Positions 32,303 to 42,000 of a stretch of DNA of 64,000 nt are shown one piece after another (the stretch's first letter is position 1; each line of letters opens with the position of its first letter). The translations under genes were made by a program, and so were the position numbers. This DNA comes from an uncultured Collinsella sp. (GTDB taxonomy: Bacteria > Actinomycetota > Coriobacteriia > Coriobacteriales > Coriobacteriaceae): contig CAUBMI010000001.1 in assembly GCA_958436995.1 (NCBI GenBank), forward strand, positions 21,644-85,643, in the 5' to 3' direction. The notes beneath the pieces were generated by a model. That model was not told where the DNA came from and made no database searches. It saw only the letters and a list, made by a program, of their open reading frames with translations.

Positions 32303-32540
32303 CGCACGGCACGACGCGCTCCCCAGCGCATGAGCAGCGCTTTTTAAAAGCCCACCGAGCTAATAATCCGTTTTGTGGCCAAACATTTTATCGGTCTGTC
32401 CAGTGCAAGCGCCCGCGCCCCCAGATGGCCGCCGCGTCCACCGTTGGGGATTACAAAGTTGCAATTGGGACGTTCGTCCTGTCTTTTGGCAGGTCGGCGG
32501 CGTATCCTTGTAGCCTAGGACAAAGCGAGAAAGGTTCTGT

Positions 32541-33770
32541 ATGGATCGAAACGAACTCGACCCCAGCGTCCCCAGCGCCACGGAGGTCAAGAAGATTCCC
32601 CTCATCATTAAGGTGTACGCCGTCCTGTGCATCCTATCCGGCGTGGGCACGCTCCCGTCGGTCGCTGCCTTTATGTGGCAGGTCATCACCGCGCTCATCA
32701 ACGGCAACGCCGCCGAAAAGCTCGGCGACAATATGCTGGTCTCGGTTGGACTCATCGTCGCCGGCATCATGCTCTCTGCGGCAAGTGCCGTCATCCTGAT
32801 CATCTTTGGCCTGGACCTTATCAAAAACCAGCGCCGCAACGCCGCCCGCCTGTCCTACATCCTTATTGCATTCACCGTCGTCGAGCTTTTGGTCGACGTG
32901 ATGCTCCAGGGCATCGGGCCCTTCCTGCTGCGTCCCGCGATCCAGCTCGGCATCCTCGTTGCACTTTCGGCAACCGTCGACCCCACGCTGCGCCAGGAGC
33001 GCGAACTGCAGCGCCGCCTGCAGGAGATGCTCGACCGTGACGCCGCCGCCGAGGGCATGCTCGGCCGCGATGAAACCGGCGAGGGCTACATCAAGCTCAA
33101 CTACTTCAACCTGTTCTGGGTATTCTTCGTCTGCTGCGTGCTCGGCCTGATCGCCGAGGACATCTGGCATATGACAGTCGTCGACCCGGGCGTCTACCAG
33201 AACCGCGCCGGCATGCTGTTTGGTCCCTTCAGCCCCATCTATGGCTTTGGCGCCGTACTCATGACCATGGTGCTCAACCGCTTCTATAAAAAGAACCCCA
33301 TCATCATTTTCCTGGTAAGCGCTGTGCTCGGCGCGAGCTTTGAGGTGTTCGTGGGCTGGTTTATGCAGACCTCATTTGGCGTGGTCTCGTGGAGCTACTC
33401 GCACATGAAGCTGTTCGGCATGCCCGACCCACTCGCCGTCCTTACGGGCGGACGCACCTGCACGGGCTTTGCCTGCCTGTGGGGCCTGGGTGGCCTCATC
33501 TGGATCAAGCTGCTGCTGCCGAGGCTGCTCAAGCTCATCAACATGATTCCGTGGAAGAGTCGCTACTCGGCTACCGTCATCTTTACCGTCATTATGCTGG
33601 TCGACGGCGTCATGACGCTGCAGTCGCTCGACTACTGGTACCAGCGCGTCAACGGCACGGAGCCGGATATTCCCGTCGCGCAGTTCTACGGCAAGTATTT
33701 CGATAACGACTACATGGAGAACCGCTTCCAGAGCATGACCATGAGCCCCAAGGATGCGACGCGCGTGTAG
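32541..33770 (+). CDS. CmpB-like putative ABC transporter membrane protein
   Basis: The 409-residue protein has about nine membrane segments. The N-terminal half has four (from IPLIIKVYAVL to about residue 140) and ends in a charged linker; the C-terminal half (about 185-400) has the features of the CmpB/putative type IV ABC transporter family: FNLFWVFFVCCVLGLIAEDI, GPFSPIYGFGAVLM, VGWFMQTSFGVVSWSYS. Function of the family is unknown. GAGAAAGG precedes the ATG. Terminated by a strong hairpin at 33792-33830. Confidence 0.75.
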   Translation: MDRNELDPSVPSATEVKKIPLIIKVYAVLCILSGVGTLPSVAAFMWQVITALINGNAAEKLGDNMLVSVGLIVAGIMLSAASAVILIIFGLDLIKNQRRNAARLSYILIAFTVVELLVDVMLQGIGPFLLRPAIQLGILVALSATVDPTLRQERELQRRLQEMLDRDAAAEGMLGRDETGEGYIKLNYFNLFWVFFVCCVLGLIAEDIWHMTVVDPGVYQNRAGMLFGPFSPIYGFGAVLMTMVLNRFYKKNPIIIFLVSAVLGASFEVFVGWFMQTSFGVVSWSYSHMKLFGMPDPLAVLTGGRTCTGFACLWGLGGLIWIKLLLPRLLKLINMIPWKSRYSATVIFTVIMLVDGVMTLQSLDYWYQRVNGTEPDIPVAQFYGKYFDNDYMENRFQSMTMSPKDATRV

Positions 33771-33791
33771 CGCCCACCGCGCCCAAAACGC

Positions 33792-33830
33792 AAAATGCCC
33801 GCCGGTATCACACGTACCGGCGGGCATTTT
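33792..33830. terminator. Bidirectional terminator
   Basis: Perfect 16-bp arms AAAATGCCCGCCGGTA (33792-33807) and TACCGGCGGGCATTTT (33815-33830), between convergent genes. Confidence 0.92.
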
Positions 33831-33860
33831 TATAAACGAGCCTTCTATCGACGCAAGCCT

Positions 33861-34280
33861 CTACGCCTCGCGCTCGACCTCGCTCACGCACTCATTTTTG
33901 ATGGTACCGACGAGCGCCTGCAGTGCATCGACAACATGCGGGCGAATGTCCCCGCCAATGAGCACGAGCATGATGTCGTCGCCTACGGCGAGCTCGCCGC
34001 TCGCCAGCCACACGCGCACATAGCCGATACCCGGCATCGCGCGCGTTGTCTCGATAGCGGCCTGTACCTTTTCGGCATCGAAGCCAAACACCATGCCGCC
34101 CACCTTATGTCCAGGCGCCACACCATCTGTCTCGACCCCACGCGCCTCGGACTTAGGCGTCGCACGCACCACGCCGTTGTGTGTCAGGTACATACCGCAC
34201 GCAGGAGCCGACGAATCGACCTTGGCCTCGCGCAGCCAAGCATCAACCGAAGGCATCGATTTGCCACTTTCAAGCATCAT
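33861..34280 (-). CDS. MoaE-like molybdopterin synthase large-subunit homologue
   Basis: 139 residues. The order of motifs fits MoaE: HNGVVRATPKSEARG (substrate loop), GMVFGFDAEKVQAAIE, then VRVWLASGELAVGDDIMLVL and an AxQALVGTIKNE segment where MoaE has the DxxKxxxPIWKKE helix. The HR pair and the terminal PIWK motif of true MoaE are missing, so catalytic function is uncertain. No other moa gene is nearby. Confidence 0.55.
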   Translation of the reverse strand: MMLESGKSMPSVDAWLREAKVDSSAPACGMYLTHNGVVRATPKSEARGVETDGVAPGHKVGGMVFGFDAEKVQAAIETTRAMPGIGYVRVWLASGELAVGDDIMLVLIGGDIRPHVVDALQALVGTIKNECVSEVEREA

Positions 34281-34345
34281 TTCTCCCTTTTACCGTCGTC
34301 GAGTAGCTCATTTGGGACGGGGCTTTTTAGCTACTCTTGAACAAC

Positions 34346-35350
34346 TTATTCCTCGACCGGCGTGAGCGCCATGACGGCGCGCGTATTGCTAAATGACAGC
34401 GAGCGGCAGGTCACAAGCGTTACGACCTTGGTTGCCGAAGCGGCACGATCGGTGGCATCGCTCGCCACGGCAGAGGCACCGGCAAGCATCTCGGACAGGT
34501 AATTTTTCAGTCCGTCATCGCCCTCAAAATTGGGCGTGCGCGCCTTGGCATACGTGTCCTCGACGACTTTGGTCGCCAGCGGTCGCAGCTTATACGTAGC
34601 ATCCCGTGTGATGTAATACACAAACTCAATGCTGTCGAACGTCGCCTGGTCGGTGGTGTCCGAAATCACATTGAACATCGATCCGTCGTTCATATGGTGG
34701 CCGTAAATCGTGGTCTGCTGGTCGACCATTCCCGGCGCGGTGTCATCACTATCCAAGAAAATGGCACCGGACGCGTTAGATGTACCGTCAAACAGCGTGT
34801 TGAGGTATTTGGAGTTGTTGTTGGTCTGCACCACGGGATAGTTGATGTTGGTTCCCGGCACATAAATCCAACCCACAATCTCGGGGTTTGTCTGAGCAAG
34901 CGCATCGAAGTCGATAATCGGCACGCCGCTGGCGTCCTTATCGCTTACATATTGCTTCTCGATTTTCTGATACGAATCGCTCGCCTGCTTATAGCCAATC
35001 TGGGCATTAATAAAGATAGCGGCGGCGGCGACAATCAGGCCGATACCGATGATGATGAGCAAGATGGGGATAACGGAGCGGCGCTTTTTGCGCGGCGGCT
35101 CGGTATAGCTCGACGGAGCAGCGCCCGACTGTTTCGTAGAACGTAATTCTTTCTTGGCCGTATCATACGACGAAGGGCGATATGCAGCCGGCGTATCCTG
35201 GCGATGATGGGACATCGGCGTTACGGGACGCGGCGCGCGCGGCTGCTGAGGAGAGGATGTCCGACCCTGCTGTGCCGCACGGGCAGCACCCGGCTTCGAC
35301 GGATCGGGAATCTGAGAAGCCTTGAATCGTTTTCCCTGATAGTCGGACAT
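34346..35350 (-). CDS. srtB: Class B sortase
   Basis: 334 residues: a long Pro/Arg-rich cytoplasmic tail (about 1-90), one membrane segment (about 92-113, VIPILLIIIGIGLIVAAAA), then the sortase domain with NPEIVGWIYVPGTNINYPVV, the catalytic His in TIYGHHM and the catalytic Cys-Arg in LVTCRSLSFSNTR. Spacing and the PEIVGWI motif are those of class B. It lies 0.7 kb from the gene for an IPNTG wall protein, with purE between. The cytoplasmic tail is unusually long for a sortase. Confidence 0.92.
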   Translation of the reverse strand: MSDYQGKRFKASQIPDPSKPGAARAAQQGRTSSPQQPRAPRPVTPMSHHRQDTPAAYRPSSYDTAKKELRSTKQSGAAPSSYTEPPRKKRRSVIPILLIIIGIGLIVAAAAIFINAQIGYKQASDSYQKIEKQYVSDKDASGVPIIDFDALAQTNPEIVGWIYVPGTNINYPVVQTNNNSKYLNTLFDGTSNASGAIFLDSDDTAPGMVDQQTTIYGHHMNDGSMFNVISDTTDQATFDSIEFVYYITRDATYKLRPLATKVVEDTYAKARTPNFEGDDGLKNYLSEMLAGASAVASDATDRAASATKVVTLVTCRSLSFSNTRAVMALTPVEE

Positions 35351-35385
35351 GGCTCTCCTTATACTGCGGTGAAACGGCGGAACGC

Positions 35386-35850
35386 CTAGGCGTCAGCCAT
35401 CTCCTGCTTCATCTTCTCGATAACCTTGCGGTACTCGGGGTCGCATGCGCCCAAGATCTGCGTGGCATAGATGGCGGCGTTCTTGGCGCCGTTGATGGCA
35501 ACGCAGGCCACGGGTACGCCCGAAGGCATCTGCACCATCGACAGCAGCGAATCCATACCGCCCAGGTCACTCGTCTTCATAGGCACACCGATAACCGGCA
35601 GCGGCGTAAAGGCAGCCACGACACCACCCAGGTGAGCAGCCTTGCCGGCGGCGGCGATAATCACTTTGATACCGCGATCGGCGGCAGTCGAAGCCCACTC
35701 GTGGACCTTCGCCGGTGTGCGGTGTGCGCTCGCAATGACAAGCTCATAGGGCACGCCCAGCGCCTCGAGCTCGGCGGTGCAACCTTCCATAACGCCCAGA
35801 TCGGACTTGGAACCCATGATGATCCCGACAACCGGCTTCTGATCTGCCAT
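35386..35850 (-). CDS. purE: N5-carboxyaminoimidazole ribonucleotide mutase
   Basis: 154 residues; purine step 6. GIIMGSKSDLGVM, ASAHRTPAKV and AAAGKAAHLGGVVAAFTPLP are diagnostic. AGGAGG lies 9 nt before the ATG at 35850; an in-frame TTG two codons earlier is closer but less likely. No purK is adjacent. Confidence 0.96.
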   Translation of the reverse strand: MADQKPVVGIIMGSKSDLGVMEGCTAELEALGVPYELVIASAHRTPAKVHEWASTAADRGIKVIIAAAGKAAHLGGVVAAFTPLPVIGVPMKTSDLGGMDSLLSMVQMPSGVPVACVAINGAKNAAIYATQILGACDPEYRKVIEKMKQEMADA

Positions 35851-36002
35851 AAACAAAGACCTCCTGTTGAGAGCGGCGACGCGGCGGATCCGCGACCCTT
35901 AACTACTGAGAGTAGTATAGCTGCCGATGCTGATGTGTTCGGCGGGAGACGGAACGCTTTGCGAGATTAAGGCCGAAGGGTCGGAGCTTTCCGCCCACAT
36001 TC

Positions 36003-36044
36003 AAAAAGCGTGCCCACCGTCCTTGGGTGGGACGGCGGGCACGC
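36003..36044 (-). terminator. Terminator of the GH31 gene
   Basis: GCGTGCCCGCCGTCC (36044-36030) pairs with GGACGGTGGGCACGC (36022-36008) with one mismatch, then five T residues on the minus strand. Confidence 0.92.
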
Positions 36045-36064
36045 TTGCTTAGCTGTTGCTGGGG

Positions 36065-39000
36065 CTACTTAGCCTTGCTGCGACGATGGAAGAAAGCGCC
36101 GATCGCGGCGATGATGGCGCCAAGACCACCGACGGTCGCGACGGTCGCCGCCGTCTGGTCTCCGGTATTGGGAATCGCCGAACCGTTCTTCTTGCTGCCC
36201 TGGGCCTTGTCGCCTGCGGGCTTGCCCGCCTGGTTGCCGCCGTTCGAGCCATTGCCGGAACCCTGGTTGCCCGAGCCGCCCTGATTGCCGGAATCGGCAT
36301 CCTTGAGGCTCTCAATAGCCAGCTTGAGCTGGTCATAGGCCGCCTGGAGCTGGGTGTCGGAAGCATTCTCATCACCCAAGACGTCCTCGGCGTAGGTAAT
36401 GGCATCCGTCAGGGCCTTGACAGACTCGGCCGTCTTGCCCCTGGTGTCAGTCTCCTTCGCCTGCTTGACCAGGGCCTTGAGCTGCTTCTTAGTCGGATTC
36501 TCGACCGGGGCCACCGGGGTCTTCTCGAGCGCGCCGCGGGCGCTCTCGAGCGCCCTGAGCGCCTGGTCGACCTCGTCCTGCGTGGCGTTCTCGTCGCGCA
36601 AGATGGCGCGGGCGCTCGCCAGGGCGTTCTCGAGCGCCGTCCAGGAGGCCTCGGTGTAGTCACCGGCCTTGAGGTCGCCGGCAGCAACCTCGGCATCAAC
36701 CTTTTCGATCGCGGTAGCGAGATCATCCTTCGCCACCGGATCGGGGACGGCCGTACCGTAGAACTTGAGCTCCGCCATGCTGCAGTAGGCATCAACGTTG
36801 CCACCGCCGGCGTGAATCACCTTGACGGTCACGTAGCGACCGCGCGCGGCGCCAAAGCTCATCTGTTTCCAGTCGCCACGGTCGGTGAGCACGCGGCCGT
36901 CGTTGTCGAAGGCGAACGTACCCATCGACGCGGCGGTGCCCATCTCATAACCGTCGGCAGTGTCGGAGACCAGTATCTCGGCCTCGAAGATATCGCCGTT
37001 AGTGCCGCCGTCCTGGCGCGGCAGGAATGTAACGTCGGTGAGATCGTAGTCGCGGCCCAGGTCGACACTCAGATACTGGGGCATACCGGTCCCATGGGCC
37101 CAGTCGCTGTGCCAAAGCGTCCGCTCGTCGCCGTCGAGAGCGTTGACGGCGTTGCTGCCCTCGTAGTCGGCCTCACTCGAGAAGCCGGCCACCTTGACGT
37201 TCTTGCGGTTCTCGGGCGTGTTGATGAGAATCTTCTCATCGACAGGGCGCATCTTGAGGCCGTCGATTGCCTTCTCAATCTTGGCTGTGGCGTCTGCGAC
37301 ATCCTTCTTGCTATAGCTGCCTTGGCCGCCGTCGAGGAGCTTCTGAGCTGCCTCGACCGCAGTGGTGAGAGCTGCATAGGAATCCTTAGTGTAGACGGAC
37401 TCGCTGTAGCCCGCGGCCTTGGAAAGCGCTGCCACGAGCGCAGAGGTATCGACACCAGCCTTGACCTCGACCTCATAGGATGCGGTCTTGGAGGGGTCGA
37501 GTACCGACGCCACCGTGATCTTTGCCTTGCCGGCCTTGTTGGCACGCAGGTAGTAGCTCACGCTATCGCCAGCCTGAACAGCGGAGACGCTTACCACAGA
37601 GGGGTCGGAGCTCTCGACCGTCACATAGGGGTAGCCGGCGCTCTCAGGCGTGGCCTTGGCGTCGACGAGCGTAACGTCGCCTTCAAAGAACTCGGTCTGG
37701 TTCTTGCCTAGCTCGACACCCTCGATGGCCTCGACACCCTGCGTGTAGTTGAAGTTGACCTCACGCAGTGTGAGCATCTGGTCACCCGATGCCTCAAGCG
37801 GCGTGACCTCGACCTTGGTCGCCTTCTTGCCCTTGTTCTCGGCAGAGAGGCCAAAGGCGTAGCGAGCCCGGAAGGAATCGTACTCCCCGCCCGCGAACTC
37901 TTGGGTCGAGCCATCCTCGAACGTCACGACAGCCTTGATCTTCTGCACGGTTCCGTTGCCACCGTTGCGGTTAACGACCTCGACACTATCGAGTTTCGAC
38001 GGCGTCTTAAATGCGAATGTCATCGTGGTGGGAAGCTTCACGTAACTCGGAAGCTTACCCTCGCTGTCCCAGTTGCCGCTCCAGTTCCATAGGAACTCAA
38101 AGCCGTTGTCGCCCTCGTTATTATCGAACAGCGCGTTATAGCTCTTCTGCTGGATAAGTTTCTCGACGTTGGTCCCGTCGTCGGTCGTGAGCTCATCGTT
38201 GGTCATCGTGATGTTGAAGGCATCCTGACCGTACTCGGCGACCGTTGGCTGAGGAACATCCGGCATCGTCACCGTGCCGTCGCTCGCAAACTCAAGTGCG
38301 TCGCATGCCGGACCGATGAGCCAAGATGTCGAGGGCAGTTCGACCTTGCCGGCGGTCTTGGCCTTGAGCTTGAAACTCGCCACCGCGCCGGTACCGTTGT
38401 AGAGCTTGCCATCGCCGCGGTTGGCAAAGGCGAGATTGATAGTCTGCGTTCTGTCCGCGAACTGGACCTTCTCGCGAGACAGGTTCTCCATGCCGGCAGT
38501 CGAGCCGTCCTGCGCGATGCTCTCGGACACAAACTCGAACTGGTCGCTCTTGAAGTTGACGAGAGCGCCCAGGGCGTTGACGTTCTTGGCGTCGGCCGCA
38601 TAGACATCAACGGTGATCTCATCACCGGCCTCGACCTCGGTCTTGCTCGGAAGCACCGCGAGCGAACCTGCGACCTTGCCCTTTTGTTTAGTGCCGCCGT
38701 CAAGACCCGCCATGGTGAACGAGTAATCGTAGACGTCGTAAACGCCGTTATCGTTGAGGTCGGCGAAGTGGTCGCGGATCTGCGAACCGAACGTCGGGGT
38801 ATCGGGCTCGCGGTTCTCGAGGCCCAGATAGTTCTTCATGTTGGAGTAGTCTCCGTCGGAGATCGTGGCCTTGTTGAGGTTGGAGCCCACGGCGAAGCCA
38901 TCCGTGCCGTCGGTCTTGTAGATGGCAATCTCGGACGCGGAGAAGAAATTGCCGACCGAGGCGAGCGGTGTCATGCGCACGTAACGGGCGGCCACGGTGC

Positions 39001-42000
39001 CGTCAAACGCTACCGTCTTACAATCAGCGGAACGTGCCCAATCGACCTCCTGGCTCGTCCAGTGGACGCCATCGAGACTCGTCTCAACACGCATCTTGGT
39101 CACAGTGCCGTTGCCGGCGTCATCGCGCGGATAGTACTCGAGCTTATCGAGCTTGTAAGCGCGTCCATAGTCAACGGTAAGCGCCTTGCCTAGATCGTTG
39201 CCACCGGAGTGGAAACCGCCGTCGCCCGACTGGAACTCATGGTCGAAGGCAAGCTCGGCCTTATGGCTGCCGTAAAGTGAGCCCTCCCAGGTGATTTCCT
39301 CGGCGTCGGGGACGTTCCGCCACGGATCGAGTGCGGAGTTCGCCTCGAGCACATCGCTCCAGGCGGAGTAACCCTCGGCGTTGCGTGAACGAATCTGGTA
39401 GGTGTGCTTGCTATTGTAGGCGAGGTCGGTGTGCGTGAACTCGGCCGCATCACCCACGGCAAACACAGTGCCGTCGACCTTAAGGTCGTAGGAGGTAGCA
39501 CCATCGACCTTTCCCCAGGTGAGCTTGATGCTCGTTGGGGTCGTGACGTCCTCGGGGGCAGCAAGGTTCGTGGGTGCGGAGAGGTTCTCGTTGAGGCGAT
39601 CGGCTGTGAGCGTGGCGTCGGCGTTCACGAAACCGCCCAGCTCAAGCGTCTGCGCCGCTGCAGCAACATCGGTCTTCGCGAACTTGACGTAGACCTTGGG
39701 GTTCGTGGTGATCTTGGTGTTGTTGAAGCTCTCGCCCTGCTCGGCCTCGGTGCCGTCCGCATCGCTGCCGTAGTGGTTGAGGTTGGGGGTCTCGCTGTAG
39801 AAGTAGACCGCCTGGCCGGCCTCGGGGGTCGCGGCGTCAAAGGCCTCCTGCGAGTCGACCTCAACCACGTTGAGTGCGGATCCGCCGTTCTTGGCGACAA
39901 CGCTCGTGGGCTTGGCGGACACATTGGCCACGAAGGTCGTGGTGCGGTTGGAGTCGTAGCCGTTGTAGCCGCCCTGCGAGGCCTCGGCGGTAAAGGTCGC
40001 GGTGCCGCCTGCGGCCTTGGAGCTGTAGACGGTGCTCACATGCTCACCGTAGGAGATATTGTCGATCGTGCCGTAGGAATCGTCCTCAGTCGTGTTGTTT
40101 TCGATGGAGGAGCCGTCGTCCTCGTACTGCGTAAAGGTGCCGTCGCCCTCGGTGGCGAAGAACTCGACGATACGCTGACTGCGGTCGGTACCCTTGGTGT
40201 TGGTGTCGCTCACTGCCTCGGGGTTGTTGTTCTCGGCGTACATCGGCACGATAGCGTTGGCCTTCACAAACAGCGGCAGCTTCCAAAGCGGAGCCTCGTA
40301 GTTGTTGAGAACCTGGCCGCCGCGATACTGCTTACCCGAGAAGTAGTCGATCCAGATGGTGGGATTCTCGTCGGTGCCGTAGTTGGGGAGGTAGATCCCA
40401 TTGCGAATGTCGTTGCCGTTCTCATCTGCCTGGGTATCCTGATACACCGGTGCCACTAGGAAGTTCTCACCGAACATATACTGGTACTGTGTCGAAGTGC
40501 TTGCGGCGTACTCGGAGTTGTCAGAAAGCAGCATGGCGCGGATCATGGGCAGGCCGGCATCGCCGTTACCCGTGTCGATGTTGGCCGCCGAGGCCGCGCT
40601 CGTGTAGATATAGGGCATGAGCTGCGCCTTGAGCTTGAGGTAGAAGCGCGAGATGCCTGTGTAGGGATCGCCGTGCGTCATGGGCGATTTGCGGTAGGTG
40701 CCCCAACCGTCCATGTCGAGCATAGAGGGCGTGAACGTCTTCCACTGGTAGTCACGCGCAGAGATGATGGGGTCGCCGCCAAAGATGCCATCCATGTCGG
40801 AGCCGATGTTGGGGTTGCCCGAAAGACTCTGACCGATATACGTGGGGATATGGAAGCGAATGTACTCCCAGTTACCGCCATACTGGTCGCCGGTCCAAAT
40901 GCCGCCAAAGCGCTGCGTGCCGGCCCAGCCATCGAGCGTGATGATGTTGGGGCGCTTGTTGGCGCCGGTCGTCACCGTGTCATAAGCTGTCTTGATGCCA
41001 TTAAGACCAAAGGAGTAGCCAGATCCAACCCAGGCGACGTCGGTCTTAAGGGTAGAGATGCCTCCCGTCTTGACCTCGGCGTCGAAGTCGCGAAGCAGGT
41101 GCCACGGAGTCTCGGAGTTGCTGTCGGGCTCAAGGTTGGACTGGGTCCACAAGCCCGTGCTCACACCCTTGGAGTTGGCATACTCGGTGAACTTCTTAAG
41201 GTTGTCGACATTGGCACGCACAGCGTTAAGACGGTCGGCCGAGCTCTCTCCGTCGGAGTTGACGCCGCCGGTCTTGTAGTAACCGTTCTGGCCATAGCCG
41301 GCGCCGTAGCCGTCGTTCGGCAGGAACCAGCCGAGCGGCATGTCGTTGTCCTCGTAGTCATCGATAACCTGCCGAGCAGAGAACTGGCGGTCGAAATCGG
41401 TCGCTTTCATGTTCTCGGTATCAACCGTAGGGCCCTCACCGTTGAGCGTCTCGGCCGCAAGTGTGCCGTCGAGCTTGTAACCCGTCGACATACCAGACTC
41501 GTACTTAACGTCGCCCTTCTCGCTCGAGGACTTGCTGCCCTTGGTCTCCCACTTCTTTTGACCCGAGGTCGTTGACCAGCCATCACGGTTATAGGCATTA
41601 AGATGACCAAGGTAGAACCCGTACTCGGGCAGCAGTACCGGGTTACCGGTCACCTTGTAGTAGTCCTGCAGCATCTCGGTTGCCACGTTCGAAGCGCCCT
41701 CGTTGGTCGCCACGAAGTAGTAGGCATCAAACTCATTCTCGCTGTGCAAAGTCGTGACCGTCGATGAGTCCGTGGAACCGAAGTCGTAGGAACCCTCTGC
41801 AAACGTGTTTCGGAGTACGCCGTAGCCGTCACTCGTCCAATAAAACGGGTTGGGCGAGGCAACGCCGCCATCGGTCCAGTTGTTCGTGTTGGAGATGGCG
41901 ATGGTCTGGTTGGTGTGCAGGAAGCGTCCGTTCTGGGTGCCGCCGCCAAAGAAGTTCTCGGACTTCTCCTTGGCGAGCGTCTGGACGGTACCCTTCTTAT

